Assembly (NCBI GenBank): GCA_035295845.1
Contig: DATGIF010000027.1
Location: 62,001-126,000 of the forward strand
Source of the DNA: Palsa-892 sp035295845
GTDB lineage: Bacteria > Pseudomonadota > Alphaproteobacteria > Rhizobiales > Xanthobacteraceae
DNA: 64,000 nt
Reading direction: 5' to 3'
The notes beneath the pieces were generated by a model, which ran no database searches, was not told the origin of the DNA, and was given only the letters and a program-made list of their open reading frames with translations. Position numbers and translations under genes: made by a program. Each line of letters opens with the position of its first letter. Position 1 is the first letter of the stretch. This document shows positions 15,322 to 27,275 of this stretch, one piece after another.

Positions 15322-16119
15322 TCACGCCGCCGCCTCCAGCGCGCGCTTGGCCATCACGCCGATGAGATGCGCGCGATAGTCGGCGGCGGCATGGATGTCG
15401 GAATTGAGCCCGGCGGCGGAGATCTTCACGCCCGCGACCGAATCCGGCTTGAAGCCTTTTTTCAGCGCCGCTTCGATCTCCTTCGAGCGGAAGGCGCCCT
15501 GTTCGCCGGCGCCGGTGACGGCGGCGCGCGCCTCCTTGCCGGTGTCGGCGACGAACACGCCGACGAGCGCGAAGCGCGAGGCGGGATTGGGGAACTTGGC
15601 GTAGCCCGCTTTCTTCGGGATCGGGAAGCTCACCTGCAGGACGATCTCGCCCTTGCCGAGCGCCGTCTCGAACAGGCCCTTGAAGAACTTGTCCGCCGGA
15701 ATCTTGCGCTTTGAGGTAATCACGGTGGCGTCGAGCGCCAGCAGCGCGCCGGGATAGTCGGCCGCCGGATCGTTGTTCGAAATCGAGCCGCCGATGGTGC
15801 CCCGGTTGCGCACCGCCGGATCGCCGATCATGCCGGCGAGATGCGCGAGCGCGGGGATGGCCTTCTTCACGGCCGCGGAGGTCGCGACCGCGTGGTGGGT
15901 CGCCATGGCGCCGATGAGCAAGTTCTTTCCCTTCACTTCGATCTTGTCGAGGCCCTTGATCGCGCCGAGGTCGACGATGTTGTCGAAGCTCGTGAGCCGG
16001 AGCTTGAGGCTCGGGATGAGCGTCTGGCCGCCGGCCAGGACTCTCGCGTCCTTGGCCTTGGCGAGCAGCGCCTGCGCCGCCTTGACGTTCGCGGGGCGAT
16101 GATAAGTGAAGCTGTGCAT
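15322..16119 (-). CDS. coxM: Form II CO dehydrogenase-like FAD-binding medium subunit
   Basis: 265 residues, the usual length. Xanthine-dehydrogenase-type FAD-binding domain: LAGGQTLIPSLKLRL at about 29-43 and the second flavin motif GDPAVRNRGTIGGSISNNDP at about 98-117. The C-terminal CO-dehydrogenase flavoprotein domain begins near 165. It passes electrons from the [2Fe-2S] clusters of the small subunit to the respiratory chain. It starts 13 bases after the large-subunit stop, so coxS-coxL-coxM form an operon. Confidence 0.93.
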   Translation of the reverse strand: MHSFTYHRPANVKAAQALLAKAKDARVLAGGQTLIPSLKLRLTSFDNIVDLGAIKGLDKIEVKGKNLLIGAMATHHAVATSAAVKKAIPALAHLAGMIGDPAVRNRGTIGGSISNNDPAADYPGALLALDATVITSKRKIPADKFFKGLFETALGKGEIVLQVSFPIPKKAGYAKFPNPASRFALVGVFVADTGKEARAAVTGAGEQGAFRSKEIEAALKKGFKPDSVAGVKISAAGLNSDIHAAADYRAHLIGVMAKRALEAAA

Positions 16120-16132
16120 GGTTCTCTCCCGC

Positions 16133-18502
<2,370 letters not shown>

Positions 18503-18531
18503 GGCCTTTCCTCCCGTTTTATTCGTTCGCC

Positions 18532-19023
<492 letters not shown>

Positions 19024-19140
19024 GACGCACCTCCCGAAAATCGAGCCGTTCGGCTTGTTTTTGTGTCGATGATTGAACTTCGACTGAATCCAGTTTGAGA
19101 CTGTGTTTAGAGCCGGTCAAGTACGCCTTTTGCGTAAAAG

Positions 19141-19905
19141 CTAGCGCTTGAACTTCGCCGCCAAGGCTACGGCGCCGCGCGCGAGAATGCCGAGATCGGC
19201 GCCGACGGCGACGAAGGTGGCGCCGCAGGCGAGCCAGCGGCGGGCGTTTTCCTCGCTGTCGGTGAGGATGCCGGCGGCCTTGCCGGCTGTCACAATGCGT
19301 TTGATCGCATCGTCGATGACGGGCATCACGTCCTTGTGAGCGCGCTCGCCGAGATAGCCGAGCGAAGCGTGCAAGTCGGCGGGGCCGATGAAGATGCCGT
19401 CGACGCCGTCGAGCGCGGCGATCCGCTCGATGTTGTCGAGCGCTTCTTTCGACTCCGCCTGCAGGATGAGGCAGGTCTCCTCGTGGGCGCGTTTGAAGTA
19501 GTTCTTGATGCGGCCGAAGCGCGTCGAGCGCGTCGAACCCGCGACGCCGCGCACGCCTTCGGTCGGAAAGCGCGTGTAGGCGACGGCGTTCTTCGCTTCT
19601 TCCACCGTGTTCACCTGCGGCACGAGCAAACTCTGCACGCCGGCGTCGAGATAGCGCTTGATCGTCACCATGTCGTTCCACGGCACGCGCACGACCGGCG
19701 TCGTCGGATAGGCCGAGACCGCCTGCAGTTGCGTGACCACGGTTTCGATGTCGGAGGGCGTGTGCTCGGTGTCGAGCAGGATCCAGTCGAAGCCGGCGCC
19801 GGCGATCACCTCGGCGGTGTAGTTCGACGGGATGCTCGCCCATAGGCCGATCTGCGGCGCTTTGGCTTTCAGTGCGGCCTTGAGGTGGTTCTTCGGGAGG
19901 TCCAT
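19141..19905 (-). CDS. HpcH/HpaI-family aldolase
   Basis: 254 residues from ATG 19905 with aaggaagcgac upstream. Class II pyruvate-type aldolase fold: FDWILLDTEHTPSD (metal/catalytic region), VRVPWNDMVTIKRYLDAG, SLLVPQVNTVEEAKNAV, the second metal ligand in ILQAESKEALDNI, and GIFIGPADLHASLG. The family cleaves or forms 4-hydroxy-2-oxo acids such as 2-keto-3-deoxy sugar acids and 4-hydroxy-2-oxoheptanedioate. It is divergent from an IlvD/Edd dehydratase; together they could convert an aldonic acid to pyruvate plus an aldehyde. Substrate not determined. Confidence 0.9.
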   Translation of the reverse strand: MDLPKNHLKAALKAKAPQIGLWASIPSNYTAEVIAGAGFDWILLDTEHTPSDIETVVTQLQAVSAYPTTPVVRVPWNDMVTIKRYLDAGVQSLLVPQVNTVEEAKNAVAYTRFPTEGVRGVAGSTRSTRFGRIKNYFKRAHEETCLILQAESKEALDNIERIAALDGVDGIFIGPADLHASLGYLGERAHKDVMPVIDDAIKRIVTAGKAAGILTDSEENARRWLACGATFVAVGADLGILARGAVALAAKFKR

Positions 19906-19966
19906 GTCGCTTCCTTGGCGGTTCCTTTTACGCGCGCTTTCTTCCATGCAATAACATCGCAATCCT

Positions 19967-19978
19967 TTGACCGGTCAA
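19967..19978. promoter_or_regulatory. Perfect palindrome between divergent aldolase and dehydratase genes
   Basis: ttgaccggtcaa is a perfect 12-base palindrome. It ends three bases before the dehydratase ATG at 19982 and lies 62 bases from the aldolase ATG at 19905. Position and symmetry suit an operator for a GntR-, LacI- or IclR-type regulator that controls both genes; no such regulator gene is adjacent. Confidence 0.5.
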
Positions 19979-19981
19979 TCC

Positions 19982-21706
19982 ATGAAGAAAAAGCCCGAGG
20001 AATTGCGCAGCCACCGCTGGTTCGGCGCGAGCGATCTGCGCGCCTTCGGCCACCGCTCGCGCGCGAAACAAATGGGCTATGCGGCCGCCGACTTCGCCAA
20101 GAAGCCGGTGATCGCGATCGTCAATACCTGGAGCGATCTCAACCCCTGCCACATGCATTTCCGCACCCGCGCCGAAGAGGTGAAACGCGGCGTGTGGCAG
20201 GCGGGCGGATTTCCGGTGGAATTGCCGGCGCTGTCGCTCGGCGAAACCTTCATGAAGCCCTCGACCATGTTCTACCGCAATCTCCTGGCGATGGAGGTCG
20301 AGGAGTTGCTGCGTTCGAACCCGGTCGACGGCGCGGTGTTGCTTGGCGGCTGCGACAAGACCGTGCCCGCGATGATCATGGGCGCGACCTCGATGAATCT
20401 GCCGACGATTTTTCTGCCGGCGGGACCGATGCTGCGTGGCAATTATCGCGGCGATGTGCTCGGCAGCGGCAGCGATTCCTGGAAATACTGGGCGGAGCTT
20501 CGCGCCGGCAACATCAACGAAGCCGACTGGGAAGAGGTCGAGGAGGGAATTGCGCGGAGCTACGGCACCTGCATGACCATGGGCACGGCGTCGACGATGG
20601 CGGCGGCGGCGGAGGTTCTCGGCCTGACGCTGCCCGGCGCCTCCTCCATTCCGGCCGCCGACTCCTCGCACGCGCGTCTCGCGGACGCCTGCGGGCGGCG
20701 GATCGTCGAGATGGTGTGGGAGGATTTGAAGCCGCGCGATATTTTATCCGCCGCCTCCTTCGACAATGCGGTGACGGCGGTGATGGCGCTCGGCGGGTCG
20801 ACCAACGCCATCATCCACCTCATCGCCATGGCCGGCCGCGCGGGGATTGATCTGCCGCTTGCGCGCTTCGACGAAATCTCGCGGCGCACGCCGCTTGTCG
20901 CCAATCTTCGCCCGTCGGGGAAAAAATACCTGATGGAGGATTTTTATTACGCCGGCGGCTTGCGCGCATTCTTGTCGCGCATTGCCGATCTACTCGATAC
21001 CAAAGCCCGAACCGTCACCGGCAAATCGCTCGGCGCCAATCTCGAAGGGGCCCAGGTCCGCAACGAGGATGTGATTCTGCCGCGCAACCGGCCGCTTGCC
21101 ACCGAAGGCGGGCTCGCGGTGCTCTTCGGCAACCTCGCGCCCAATGGCGCCGTGATCAAGCCATCGGCGATGGAGGAGAAATTCCTCCAGCACGCCGGAC
21201 CCGCGGTCACCTTCCGCGACTATAACGACATGGCCGCGCGCATCGACGATCCCCAGCTCGATGTCAGCGAAAACAGCGTGCTCGTTTTGAAGAATGCGGG
21301 ACCGCTCGGCGGCCCCGGCATGCCGGAATGGGGCATGCTGCCGATTCCGAAAAAGCTCCTGCAAAAAGGCGTGCGCGACATGGTGCGGATTTCCGACGCG
21401 CGCATGAGCGGCACGAGCTACGGCGCTTGCGTGTTGCACGTCGCGCCCGAATCCTATGTCGGCGGGCCGCTCGCCCTTGTCGAGGACGGCGATGCGATCC
21501 TGCTCGATGTGGGCGCGCGTAAATTGGAGCTGCAGGTGCCGGAGGAAAAACTCGCCGCGCGGCGCGCAAGATGGAAGGCGCCGCCGCCGCGCTTCGTCCG
21601 CGGCTACGGCGTCCTGTTCGCGAACGCCGCTTCGCAAGCCGACCGCGGCTGCGATTTCAACTTCCTCGAAGGCACCGCGCCGACGGCCGAGCCGGAAATT
21701 CACTGA
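19982..21706 (+). CDS. IlvD/Edd-family sugar-acid dehydratase
   Basis: 574 residues from ATG 19982 (a TTG five codons upstream lies in a palindrome). The three Fe-S cysteines of the family are visible: SDLNPCHMHF, LGGCDKTVPAM, and GTCMTMGTAST. The C-terminal ARMSGTSYGACVLHVAPES is also typical. The pattern and the neighbouring HpcH aldolase favour an aldonate dehydratase (arabinonate/xylonate type) rather than dihydroxyacid dehydratase of branched-chain synthesis. It removes water from a 2,3-dihydroxy acid to give a 2-keto-3-deoxy acid. Cytoplasmic. Exact sugar acid unknown. Confidence 0.9.
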   Translation: MKKKPEELRSHRWFGASDLRAFGHRSRAKQMGYAAADFAKKPVIAIVNTWSDLNPCHMHFRTRAEEVKRGVWQAGGFPVELPALSLGETFMKPSTMFYRNLLAMEVEELLRSNPVDGAVLLGGCDKTVPAMIMGATSMNLPTIFLPAGPMLRGNYRGDVLGSGSDSWKYWAELRAGNINEADWEEVEEGIARSYGTCMTMGTASTMAAAAEVLGLTLPGASSIPAADSSHARLADACGRRIVEMVWEDLKPRDILSAASFDNAVTAVMALGGSTNAIIHLIAMAGRAGIDLPLARFDEISRRTPLVANLRPSGKKYLMEDFYYAGGLRAFLSRIADLLDTKARTVTGKSLGANLEGAQVRNEDVILPRNRPLATEGGLAVLFGNLAPNGAVIKPSAMEEKFLQHAGPAVTFRDYNDMAARIDDPQLDVSENSVLVLKNAGPLGGPGMPEWGMLPIPKKLLQKGVRDMVRISDARMSGTSYGACVLHVAPESYVGGPLALVEDGDAILLDVGARKLELQVPEEKLAARRARWKAPPPRFVRGYGVLFANAASQADRGCDFNFLEGTAPTAEPEIH

Positions 21707-21711
21707 GGAAA

Positions 21712-22782
21712 TTATCGCCGGCCTTTATCCTTGAGGAAGGGCAGCGGGATGCGCGGGCCGTTTTCCTCCTCGGGGTCGGCGACGAAGCAGCGATAATATT
21801 CGTCGTGCGGGACCTTCTTGCTCGTCGCGCAAGCGTCGAACTGGTAGAGGTCCTCTTCCTTGCGGTAAAAAATATACGGCCCGATCAGGTAGCGGATGGA
21901 GCCGTCGGGCGTATGGCCGAAGCGGTCCATGCCTTCGTCTTTCAGCTCCGGCGATTCGGCAAGAATGGCGTTGCGCAATTCGTCGCCGACGATGAAATTA
22001 TCCGGCAGCTGATCGAACGGGCCGTCGAAATAATTATTCACGTGCACATTCGCCTCGAAGGCGGCGATCATGATTTTCCGCGGCAGGCGCTGGTCCTGAT
22101 AGAACGCAAAGCCCGTGCGGCGGCCGATCAGGATGCGCGGCGTCTTCTTGGTCGGAAACAGTTCGTCGGCAAGCGGCACGGTCTCATCCAGGATGTAGTG
22201 GAAGATCTTGAGCTTCTCGTTGAACACGAGGAAGAAGCGCACGCCCGATTCGTCCATGATCGGGCCGAGGAATTTTTCATCCGCGCCGAGCACGCCGGCC
22301 GGCGGCTTGACGCCCGACAGATCGTTCAATTCGAAGAGGACGTGCTTGTCGCCATAGGAAACGCGATAGAGAAGCGGCGCGACCTTCTCGACCGCGACCC
22401 CGTCGTCCTTGCCGAGCACGACATATTGCCGGTTGTCTTCCTTGAGATGCCATTCGTTCATGTCGACGTAATAGGCAAAGTTCACCTTGCCTTCGTCACG
22501 CGTCGCGGCATCGAGCCGGATATTGCCGGCATAGCGCGAGCCCTGGTGATAGAAATAGAAGTAGTAATAGTTCTCGGTCGGATAGACCTTCACCCGATCG
22601 GGCAACTCGCCGAGCACCCAGGCGAACATTGCCTTGGCGTCGCCGATCGGGAGCGAGGCGCGGTTGTTCACGTCCTCGACATAGGATTCGTTGGTGTAGA
22701 GCTTGGGCTTCTCGGCGGAAGCGGCGGGCGAAGCGGACAGCAAAAGGGCGAGTAAAAATCCCCCAATCCGGGTTTCGCGCAT
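21712..22782 (-). CDS. Exported protein of unknown function
   Basis: 356 residues from ATG 22782 (gcaggtcgcctg upstream). Signal peptide 1-23 (GGFLLALLLSASPAASA). The mature part is mixed alpha/beta, rich in Tyr and Phe (NYYYFYFYHQGSRYAG), with no membrane segment. A lone Cys pair occurs near the end (DACATSKK, YYRCFVADPEEEN). No family recognised beyond conserved hypothetical proteins of Rhizobiales. Periplasmic location inferred. Convergent with the dehydratase, whose stop is five bases away. Confidence 0.72.
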   Translation of the reverse strand: MRETRIGGFLLALLLSASPAASAEKPKLYTNESYVEDVNNRASLPIGDAKAMFAWVLGELPDRVKVYPTENYYYFYFYHQGSRYAGNIRLDAATRDEGKVNFAYYVDMNEWHLKEDNRQYVVLGKDDGVAVEKVAPLLYRVSYGDKHVLFELNDLSGVKPPAGVLGADEKFLGPIMDESGVRFFLVFNEKLKIFHYILDETVPLADELFPTKKTPRILIGRRTGFAFYQDQRLPRKIMIAAFEANVHVNNYFDGPFDQLPDNFIVGDELRNAILAESPELKDEGMDRFGHTPDGSIRYLIGPYIFYRKEEDLYQFDACATSKKVPHDEYYRCFVADPEEENGPRIPLPFLKDKGRR

Positions 22783-22872
22783 CAGGCGACCTGCAATGTC
22801 GACAGCCAAGGGCGCGTGCTCCTAGCCGAGGATTTCATCGGATTTGCGGCGGAGAACGGCGCGCGGCATTCG

Positions 22873-23427
22873 TCACGCAAGCCCGAGCTTAGCGAAGGCA
22901 TCGGCGTGGTGCTTCGCCGAATCTTCCGAAAAGCAGCAGAACACGACGCGGGCGACGGCTTTGCCCGCCTCCACGTCGTGCATGACCGTCGAGACCGCGA
23001 TCATTGCGGCGCGGTCGGCGGGAAAGCGGTAGACGCCGGTCGAGATCGCGGGGAATGCGATCGAATGCAGCTTGTTCGCGCGCGCAAGCGCCAGCGAATT
23101 GCGGTAGCAGCCGGCGAGCAACTCCTCCTCGCGCGACGTTCCGCCGTGCCACACCGGGCCGACGGCGTGGATGACGTGCCGCGCCGGAAGCTTGTAGCCG
23201 CGGGTGATCTTGGCTTCGCCGGTGGCGCAGCCGTTCAGTGTCCGGCATTCGGCGAGGAGTTCGGGTCCGGCCGCGCGATGAATGGCGCCGTCGACGCCGC
23301 CGCCCCCGAGGAGCGACGTATTGGCGGCGTTGACGATGGCATCGACGTCGAGGCGGGTGATGTCGCCGACGACGATCTCGAGGCGCGCGCCGTGCGCTTC
23401 GGCGGCCTGATGCGGCCTGGGCTCCAT
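22873..23427 (-). CDS. Macro-domain ADP-ribose hydrolase
   Basis: 184 residues from ATG 23427. Typical MacroD-type macro domain: EIVVGDITRLDVDAIVNAANTS in parts at about 17-38, LLGGGGVDGAIHRAAG at about 39-54, and the distal loop FPAISTGVYRFPADRAA. Removes ADP-ribose from proteins or O-acetyl-ADP-ribose (family knowledge). It lies 38 bases after the patatin gene on the same strand and could be co-transcribed. The length and all ribose-binding motifs are intact. Confidence 0.92.
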   Translation of the reverse strand: MEPRPHQAAEAHGARLEIVVGDITRLDVDAIVNAANTSLLGGGGVDGAIHRAAGPELLAECRTLNGCATGEAKITRGYKLPARHVIHAVGPVWHGGTSREEELLAGCYRNSLALARANKLHSIAFPAISTGVYRFPADRAAMIAVSTVMHDVEAGKAVARVVFCCFSEDSAKHHADAFAKLGLA

Positions 23428-23465
23428 GCCCCGATTGTGGAGTGCGGCGCGCGGCTCGTCGAGCC

Positions 23466-24503
23466 TCAGGCGAGCTGCTTTCGCAAGTCCAGCGTGCTCC
23501 TGCGGCCGAGGGCGGAAAAATTCTTCTTGAGGAAGGCTTCGGTCTCGGTGCGGCCGATATCGCGGAGGTGCTGGAAAAACGACCATTCGACGTTGAACTT
23601 CGAACTCGAGGTCATCGCGGCGAGCTCCTCGTCGGCGGCGATGCGGTGCAAAAGCATGCGGCGATAGCCCGCCTTGCGGGCGAGACGGCGCAAAAATCCG
23701 CCTTCGACGAGCCGGCTCACAAAGCCGATGGCGCGAAACTCGGAAATCAGCGAAGCGTTGAAGGTGATCTCGTTGATGCGATTCAGGATGTCGCGCGCGG
23801 TCTGCGGCGTTTCCTCGCGCTCGGCGGGGTTCGTCTGCACCAGAATGATGTCATCGGAGTCAGTCGACCGGAAAAACGGAAACAGTGGCGGATTGCCGAC
23901 ATAGCCGCCGTCCCAATAGGGCGTGCCGCCGATCTCCACCGCCTTGAACAGGAACGGAAGACACGCCGAAGCCATCACCACGTCGGGCGTGATCTCGTTG
24001 CGCGTGAAAACGCGCACCTTGCCGGTGCGCACATTGGTCGCCGAGATGAAGAGCTTCACGTCGCGGCTCGCGCGCACCGCCTCGAAATCGACCTCGCTTT
24101 CGAGAATGTCGCGGAGCGGATTGATGTTGAACGGATTGATGTCGTAGGGCGACACGAACCGGCTCGCCACGTCGAGGGCGAGGAACATCGGATTGTTGTC
24201 GAACGACCAGTTGCCGAAGAGGCGGTCCATCATGCCGCGCTGGATCGGGCTCAGGCGGCCGTCATGCGAGACCGCGCGCCAGAATTTGGCGAGCGCCTCG
24301 CGCGCGCCCTGCCGGCCGCCTTTGTGATAGCCGGAGGCAAGCACCACGGCATTCATGGCGCCGGCGCTGGTGCCGGAAATAGCCTCGAAGGCGATCCGCT
24401 CGTCCTCCAGGAGACGGTCGAGCACGCCCCAGGTGAAGGCGCCATGGGCGCCGCCGCCCTGGAGGGCGAGATTCACGGTCTTTCGGGCTTTGCGGAAGAT
24501 CAT
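23466..24503 (-). CDS. Patatin-like phospholipase
   Basis: 345 residues from ATG 24503. Patatin domain: oxyanion Gly loop LALQGGGAHGAFTWGVLD, nucleophile elbow GTSAGAMNAV (Ser in G-x-S-x-G), and catalytic Asp in YWDGGYVGNPPLFP. A conserved bacterial patatin with a C-terminal extension of about 130 residues. Acyl hydrolase, substrate not known; may act on membrane lipids or, by older suggestions for this group, near PHB metabolism. The ATG has no clear ribosome site and an AT-rich tatatatt lies eight bases upstream, so the mRNA may be leaderless. Divergent from the Fur-family gene. Confidence 0.88.
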   Translation of the reverse strand: MIFRKARKTVNLALQGGGAHGAFTWGVLDRLLEDERIAFEAISGTSAGAMNAVVLASGYHKGGRQGAREALAKFWRAVSHDGRLSPIQRGMMDRLFGNWSFDNNPMFLALDVASRFVSPYDINPFNINPLRDILESEVDFEAVRASRDVKLFISATNVRTGKVRVFTRNEITPDVVMASACLPFLFKAVEIGGTPYWDGGYVGNPPLFPFFRSTDSDDIILVQTNPAEREETPQTARDILNRINEITFNASLISEFRAIGFVSRLVEGGFLRRLARKAGYRRMLLHRIAADEELAAMTSSSKFNVEWSFFQHLRDIGRTETEAFLKKNFSALGRRSTLDLRKQLA

Positions 24504-24618
24504 CGTCGAATATATATTGTGCAATGCAGCAAAATGCCATTGGACGCTTTGGCCATGCTTTACGGGCGCTATTTTGCGCACGATATCTCGATATGATGTA
24601 ACGGAAATGGCGTAAGAG

Positions 24619-25116
24619 ATGCTGATGAACGCTGGCTTTCCCGCTCCCAATCACGACCACAAGCGCTGCATCGCCGATGCGCTCGCCCGCGCCGACGAGG
24701 CCTGCAACGCGCAAGGGATGCGGCTCACGCCGCTTCGCCGGCGGGTGCTGCAGACGCTTGCCGAGAGCCATTCGCCGCTCGGCGCCTATGAGATCACGGA
24801 GCGGCTGAAAAAGACGCGGGAACCGGTTCCCACCATGTCGGTTTACCGTGCGCTCGACTTTCTCCTCGAGGCAGGCCTTGTCCATCGCATCGAAAGCAAG
24901 AACGCGTTCCTCGCCTGTATCCACGGGCACGAGAGCGATGACATCGTTCTCTTTCTTTTGTGCGAGCGGTGCGAGCGTGTCGCCGAAGTGACGTCAGGCG
25001 CGCTCGGGCGGGATCTAACGCAAGCCGCGCGCGGCGTCGGCTTCAGCGCGCGGATGCGCGTTCTGGAAGTCACCGGCCTTTGCAACGCGTGCAAGAAAAC
25101 GGAGGCGCGTGCGTGA
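24619..25116 (+). CDS. Fur-family metalloregulator, Zur-like
   Basis: 165 residues. N-terminal winged helix (LTPLRRRVLQTLAESHSPLGAYEITERL) with the recognition helix PTMSVYRALDFLLEAGLVHRIES. C-terminal metal domain with structural zinc pairs LLCERCERVAEV and LCNACKK, and the ligand region ACIHGHESDD. The latter resembles Zur (zinc) more than Fur, which has HHHDH. It represses uptake genes when metal is bound. Its stop overlaps the ispG start (GTGA), so IspG, an Fe-S enzyme, is translationally coupled to it. I could not find a convincing Zur or Fur box in its own 115-base upstream region. Confidence 0.82.
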   Translation: MLMNAGFPAPNHDHKRCIADALARADEACNAQGMRLTPLRRRVLQTLAESHSPLGAYEITERLKKTREPVPTMSVYRALDFLLEAGLVHRIESKNAFLACIHGHESDDIVLFLLCERCERVAEVTSGALGRDLTQAARGVGFSARMRVLEVTGLCNACKKTEARA

Positions 25117-26384
25117 ACCAGCCCGTCATTTTCACGCAAACCACAGCCACGACCGCGCCGCGCCGCCATTCGGTAGGGGTGCGCGTGGGCGCGGTGATGG
25201 TTGGCGGCGGCGCGCCGATCGTCGTGCAATCGATGACCAACACCGACACCGCCGATGCGGAAGGCACCGCGCGGCAGGTGGCGCAACTCGCGCATGCGGG
25301 CTCCGAGCTCGTGCGCATCACCGTCGACCGTGACGAGGCGGCGGCGGCGGTGCCGAAGATCAAGGAGCGGCTCGACAAGATGGGCGTCGACGTGCCGCTC
25401 ATCGGCGACTTTCATTACATCGGCCACAAACTGTTGGCCGATCATCCGGGCTGCGCGGAAGCGCTCGACAAATACCGCATCAATCCCGGCAATGTCGGCT
25501 TTCGCGACAAGAAGGATAAGCAGTTCTCGGCGATCATCGAGACCGCGCTCAAACACGGAAAGCCCGTGCGCATCGGCGCCAACTGGGGATCGCTCGATCA
25601 GGAATTGCTCACGCATTTGATGGATGAAAACGCGCGCTCGAAAGAGCCGGTCGACGCCCGCGCCGTCATGCGCGAGGCCATGGTGCAATCGGCGCTTATG
25701 TCGGCCGCCCGCGCCGAGGAACTTGGCATGGGCCGCGACCGCATCATCCTCTCGGCCAAGGTTTCGGCGGTGCAGGACCTGATCGCCGTCTATGCGGAGC
25801 TCGCGCGCCGCGCCGACTACGCGCTCCACCTCGGCCTCACCGAAGCCGGCATGGGCTCGAAAGGGATCGTCGCCTCGAGTGCGGCGATCGGCGTGCTGCT
25901 GCAATTGGGAATCGGCGACACCATCCGCATTTCGCTCACCCCCGAGCCGAAGGGCGACCGCACGCGCGAAGTGCAGGTCGCGCAGGAACTCCTGCAAACC
26001 ATGGGGCTTCGCACCTTCGTGCCGCTTGTCGCCGCCTGTCCCGGCTGCGGGCGCACGACCTCGACCACCTTCCAGGAATTGGCCGCCGAGGTGCAGGGGT
26101 TCATCCGCGAGCGCATGCCGGAGTGGAAGAAGCACTATCCCGGCGTCGAGGGGCTTTCGGTCGCGGTCATGGGCTGCATCGTCAACGGCCCGGGCGAATC
26201 GAAACACGCCAATATCGGCATTTCGCTTCCCGGCACGGGCGAAGCGCCGACGGCGCCGGTCTTCGTCGACGGCAAGAAGGTCGCGACCTTGCGCGGGGCG
26301 AACTTGACCACCGATTTCAAACAGATGGTCGAGGAATATGTGGCGCGGCGCTTCGCCGTCGCGCGGCCCGACGCCGCCGAGTAA
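25113..26384 (+). CDS. ispG: 4-hydroxy-3-methylbut-2-en-1-yl diphosphate synthase (IspG/GcpE)
   Basis: 423 residues from a GTG at 25113; ggagg is eight bases upstream and the start overlaps the regulator stop by four bases. Standard IspG: N-terminal VGAVMVGGGAPIVVQSMTNTDT, GDFHYIGHKLL, the linker region of alphaproteobacterial forms, and the [4Fe-4S] cysteines in VAACPGCGRTT and VMGCIVNGPGESKHANIGIS. It converts MEcPP to HMBPP in the MEP isoprenoid pathway. The longer frame upstream (from 24960) overlaps the regulator gene and is not coding. Confidence 0.96.
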   Translation: MNQPVIFTQTTATTAPRRHSVGVRVGAVMVGGGAPIVVQSMTNTDTADAEGTARQVAQLAHAGSELVRITVDRDEAAAAVPKIKERLDKMGVDVPLIGDFHYIGHKLLADHPGCAEALDKYRINPGNVGFRDKKDKQFSAIIETALKHGKPVRIGANWGSLDQELLTHLMDENARSKEPVDARAVMREAMVQSALMSAARAEELGMGRDRIILSAKVSAVQDLIAVYAELARRADYALHLGLTEAGMGSKGIVASSAAIGVLLQLGIGDTIRISLTPEPKGDRTREVQVAQELLQTMGLRTFVPLVAACPGCGRTTSTTFQELAAEVQGFIRERMPEWKKHYPGVEGLSVAVMGCIVNGPGESKHANIGISLPGTGEAPTAPVFVDGKKVATLRGANLTTDFKQMVEEYVARRFAVARPDAAE

Positions 26385-27077
26385 TCAGCCGACAAGCTGC
26401 GCGCCGAGATTGACCGTGAGCGCGATCACCGCGGTCGTGAACACGAACGCCACGAGGCCGTGCACGATCACCAGCCGCCGCATCCGGCGCGAGACGACCA
26501 CGACGTCCGAGGTCTGCGCCGTCATGCCGACGGTGAAGGAGAAATAGATAAAGTCCCAATAGTCCGGCAGGTTCTCGCCGGGGAATTGCAGCCCGCCGCG
26601 GAGCGCCTTTTTCCCGCCCTTCATCTCAGCGTGGAATTCGTGGGCGTAATAGATCGCGAACACCACATGCACGAAGGCCCATGACGTGATCACCGTGCCG
26701 AAGGTGAGCGCGAGCCGGAGCATGCGCGAGGAGCCCTGCATCTCTTTCACCGCGAAGATTTCGACGCCGATCGCGATCAGCGCCATGACGGCGGCGGCGA
26801 TCACCAGGGTGAGCACGGTGAAACGGCCCTCTTCCTCGGCGGTCGAATGGTCGCGGATGTCCTCGGCCCTTGTCCTTCCCATCATCACGAGGATGAGCAC
26901 GATGAAGAGGATCGCGCTCGCGTTCCAGGCGAGCAGCGCGCGCGTGGTGCCGACGTCGGACGGGCTGAAGAAAAGCACGGCCGCGCCGAAGATCAACGAA
27001 ATCACCATGCGCGGCCGCGCGCGAACGGCAAGCCAGACGATATGGAAGAAGTTTCTCGACCCCGTTTTTGCGGCCAT
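26385..27077 (-). CDS. DUF1345 integral membrane protein
   Basis: 230 residues from ATG 27077 (gagggtgggg upstream). At least five hydrophobic segments, for example MVISLIFGAAVLFF, ALLAWNASAILFIVLILVMM, VLTLVIAAAVMALIAIGVEIF, LTFGTVITSWAFVHVVFAIYY, and the C-terminal VIVHGLVAFVFTTAVIALTV. The motif DYWDFIYFSFTVGMTAQTSDV matches DUF1345 and resembles an ion-channel pore segment. Stop codons of this gene and ispG touch (26384/26385). Function unknown. Confidence 0.88.
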   Translation of the reverse strand: MAAKTGSRNFFHIVWLAVRARPRMVISLIFGAAVLFFSPSDVGTTRALLAWNASAILFIVLILVMMGRTRAEDIRDHSTAEEEGRFTVLTLVIAAAVMALIAIGVEIFAVKEMQGSSRMLRLALTFGTVITSWAFVHVVFAIYYAHEFHAEMKGGKKALRGGLQFPGENLPDYWDFIYFSFTVGMTAQTSDVVVVSRRMRRLVIVHGLVAFVFTTAVIALTVNLGAQLVG

Positions 27078-27275
27078 CCCCACCCTCAATGTCGACGCGC
27101 GGTCACGAATCCTGCCCGGGCTGCAAGCATAGCCGCGCGTAGGCTGAAAGCAGAGAGCGCAGCACTTTTCTGATGCGGCGCGAAAGAGCGGCGGAGCCCG
27201 GAAGTGCCGCGGGCCCCCGCCACCTTGCCGTCCCGATTATGCGTGATAAGCGGAACGGGGGCTGGGAATGGGTTG

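Noticed and set aside
24504..24618. Zur or Fur box in front of the metalloregulator gene
   Set aside because: gatatctcgatatgatgtaac is AT-rich with partial symmetry, but no convincing palindrome of the known types is present.
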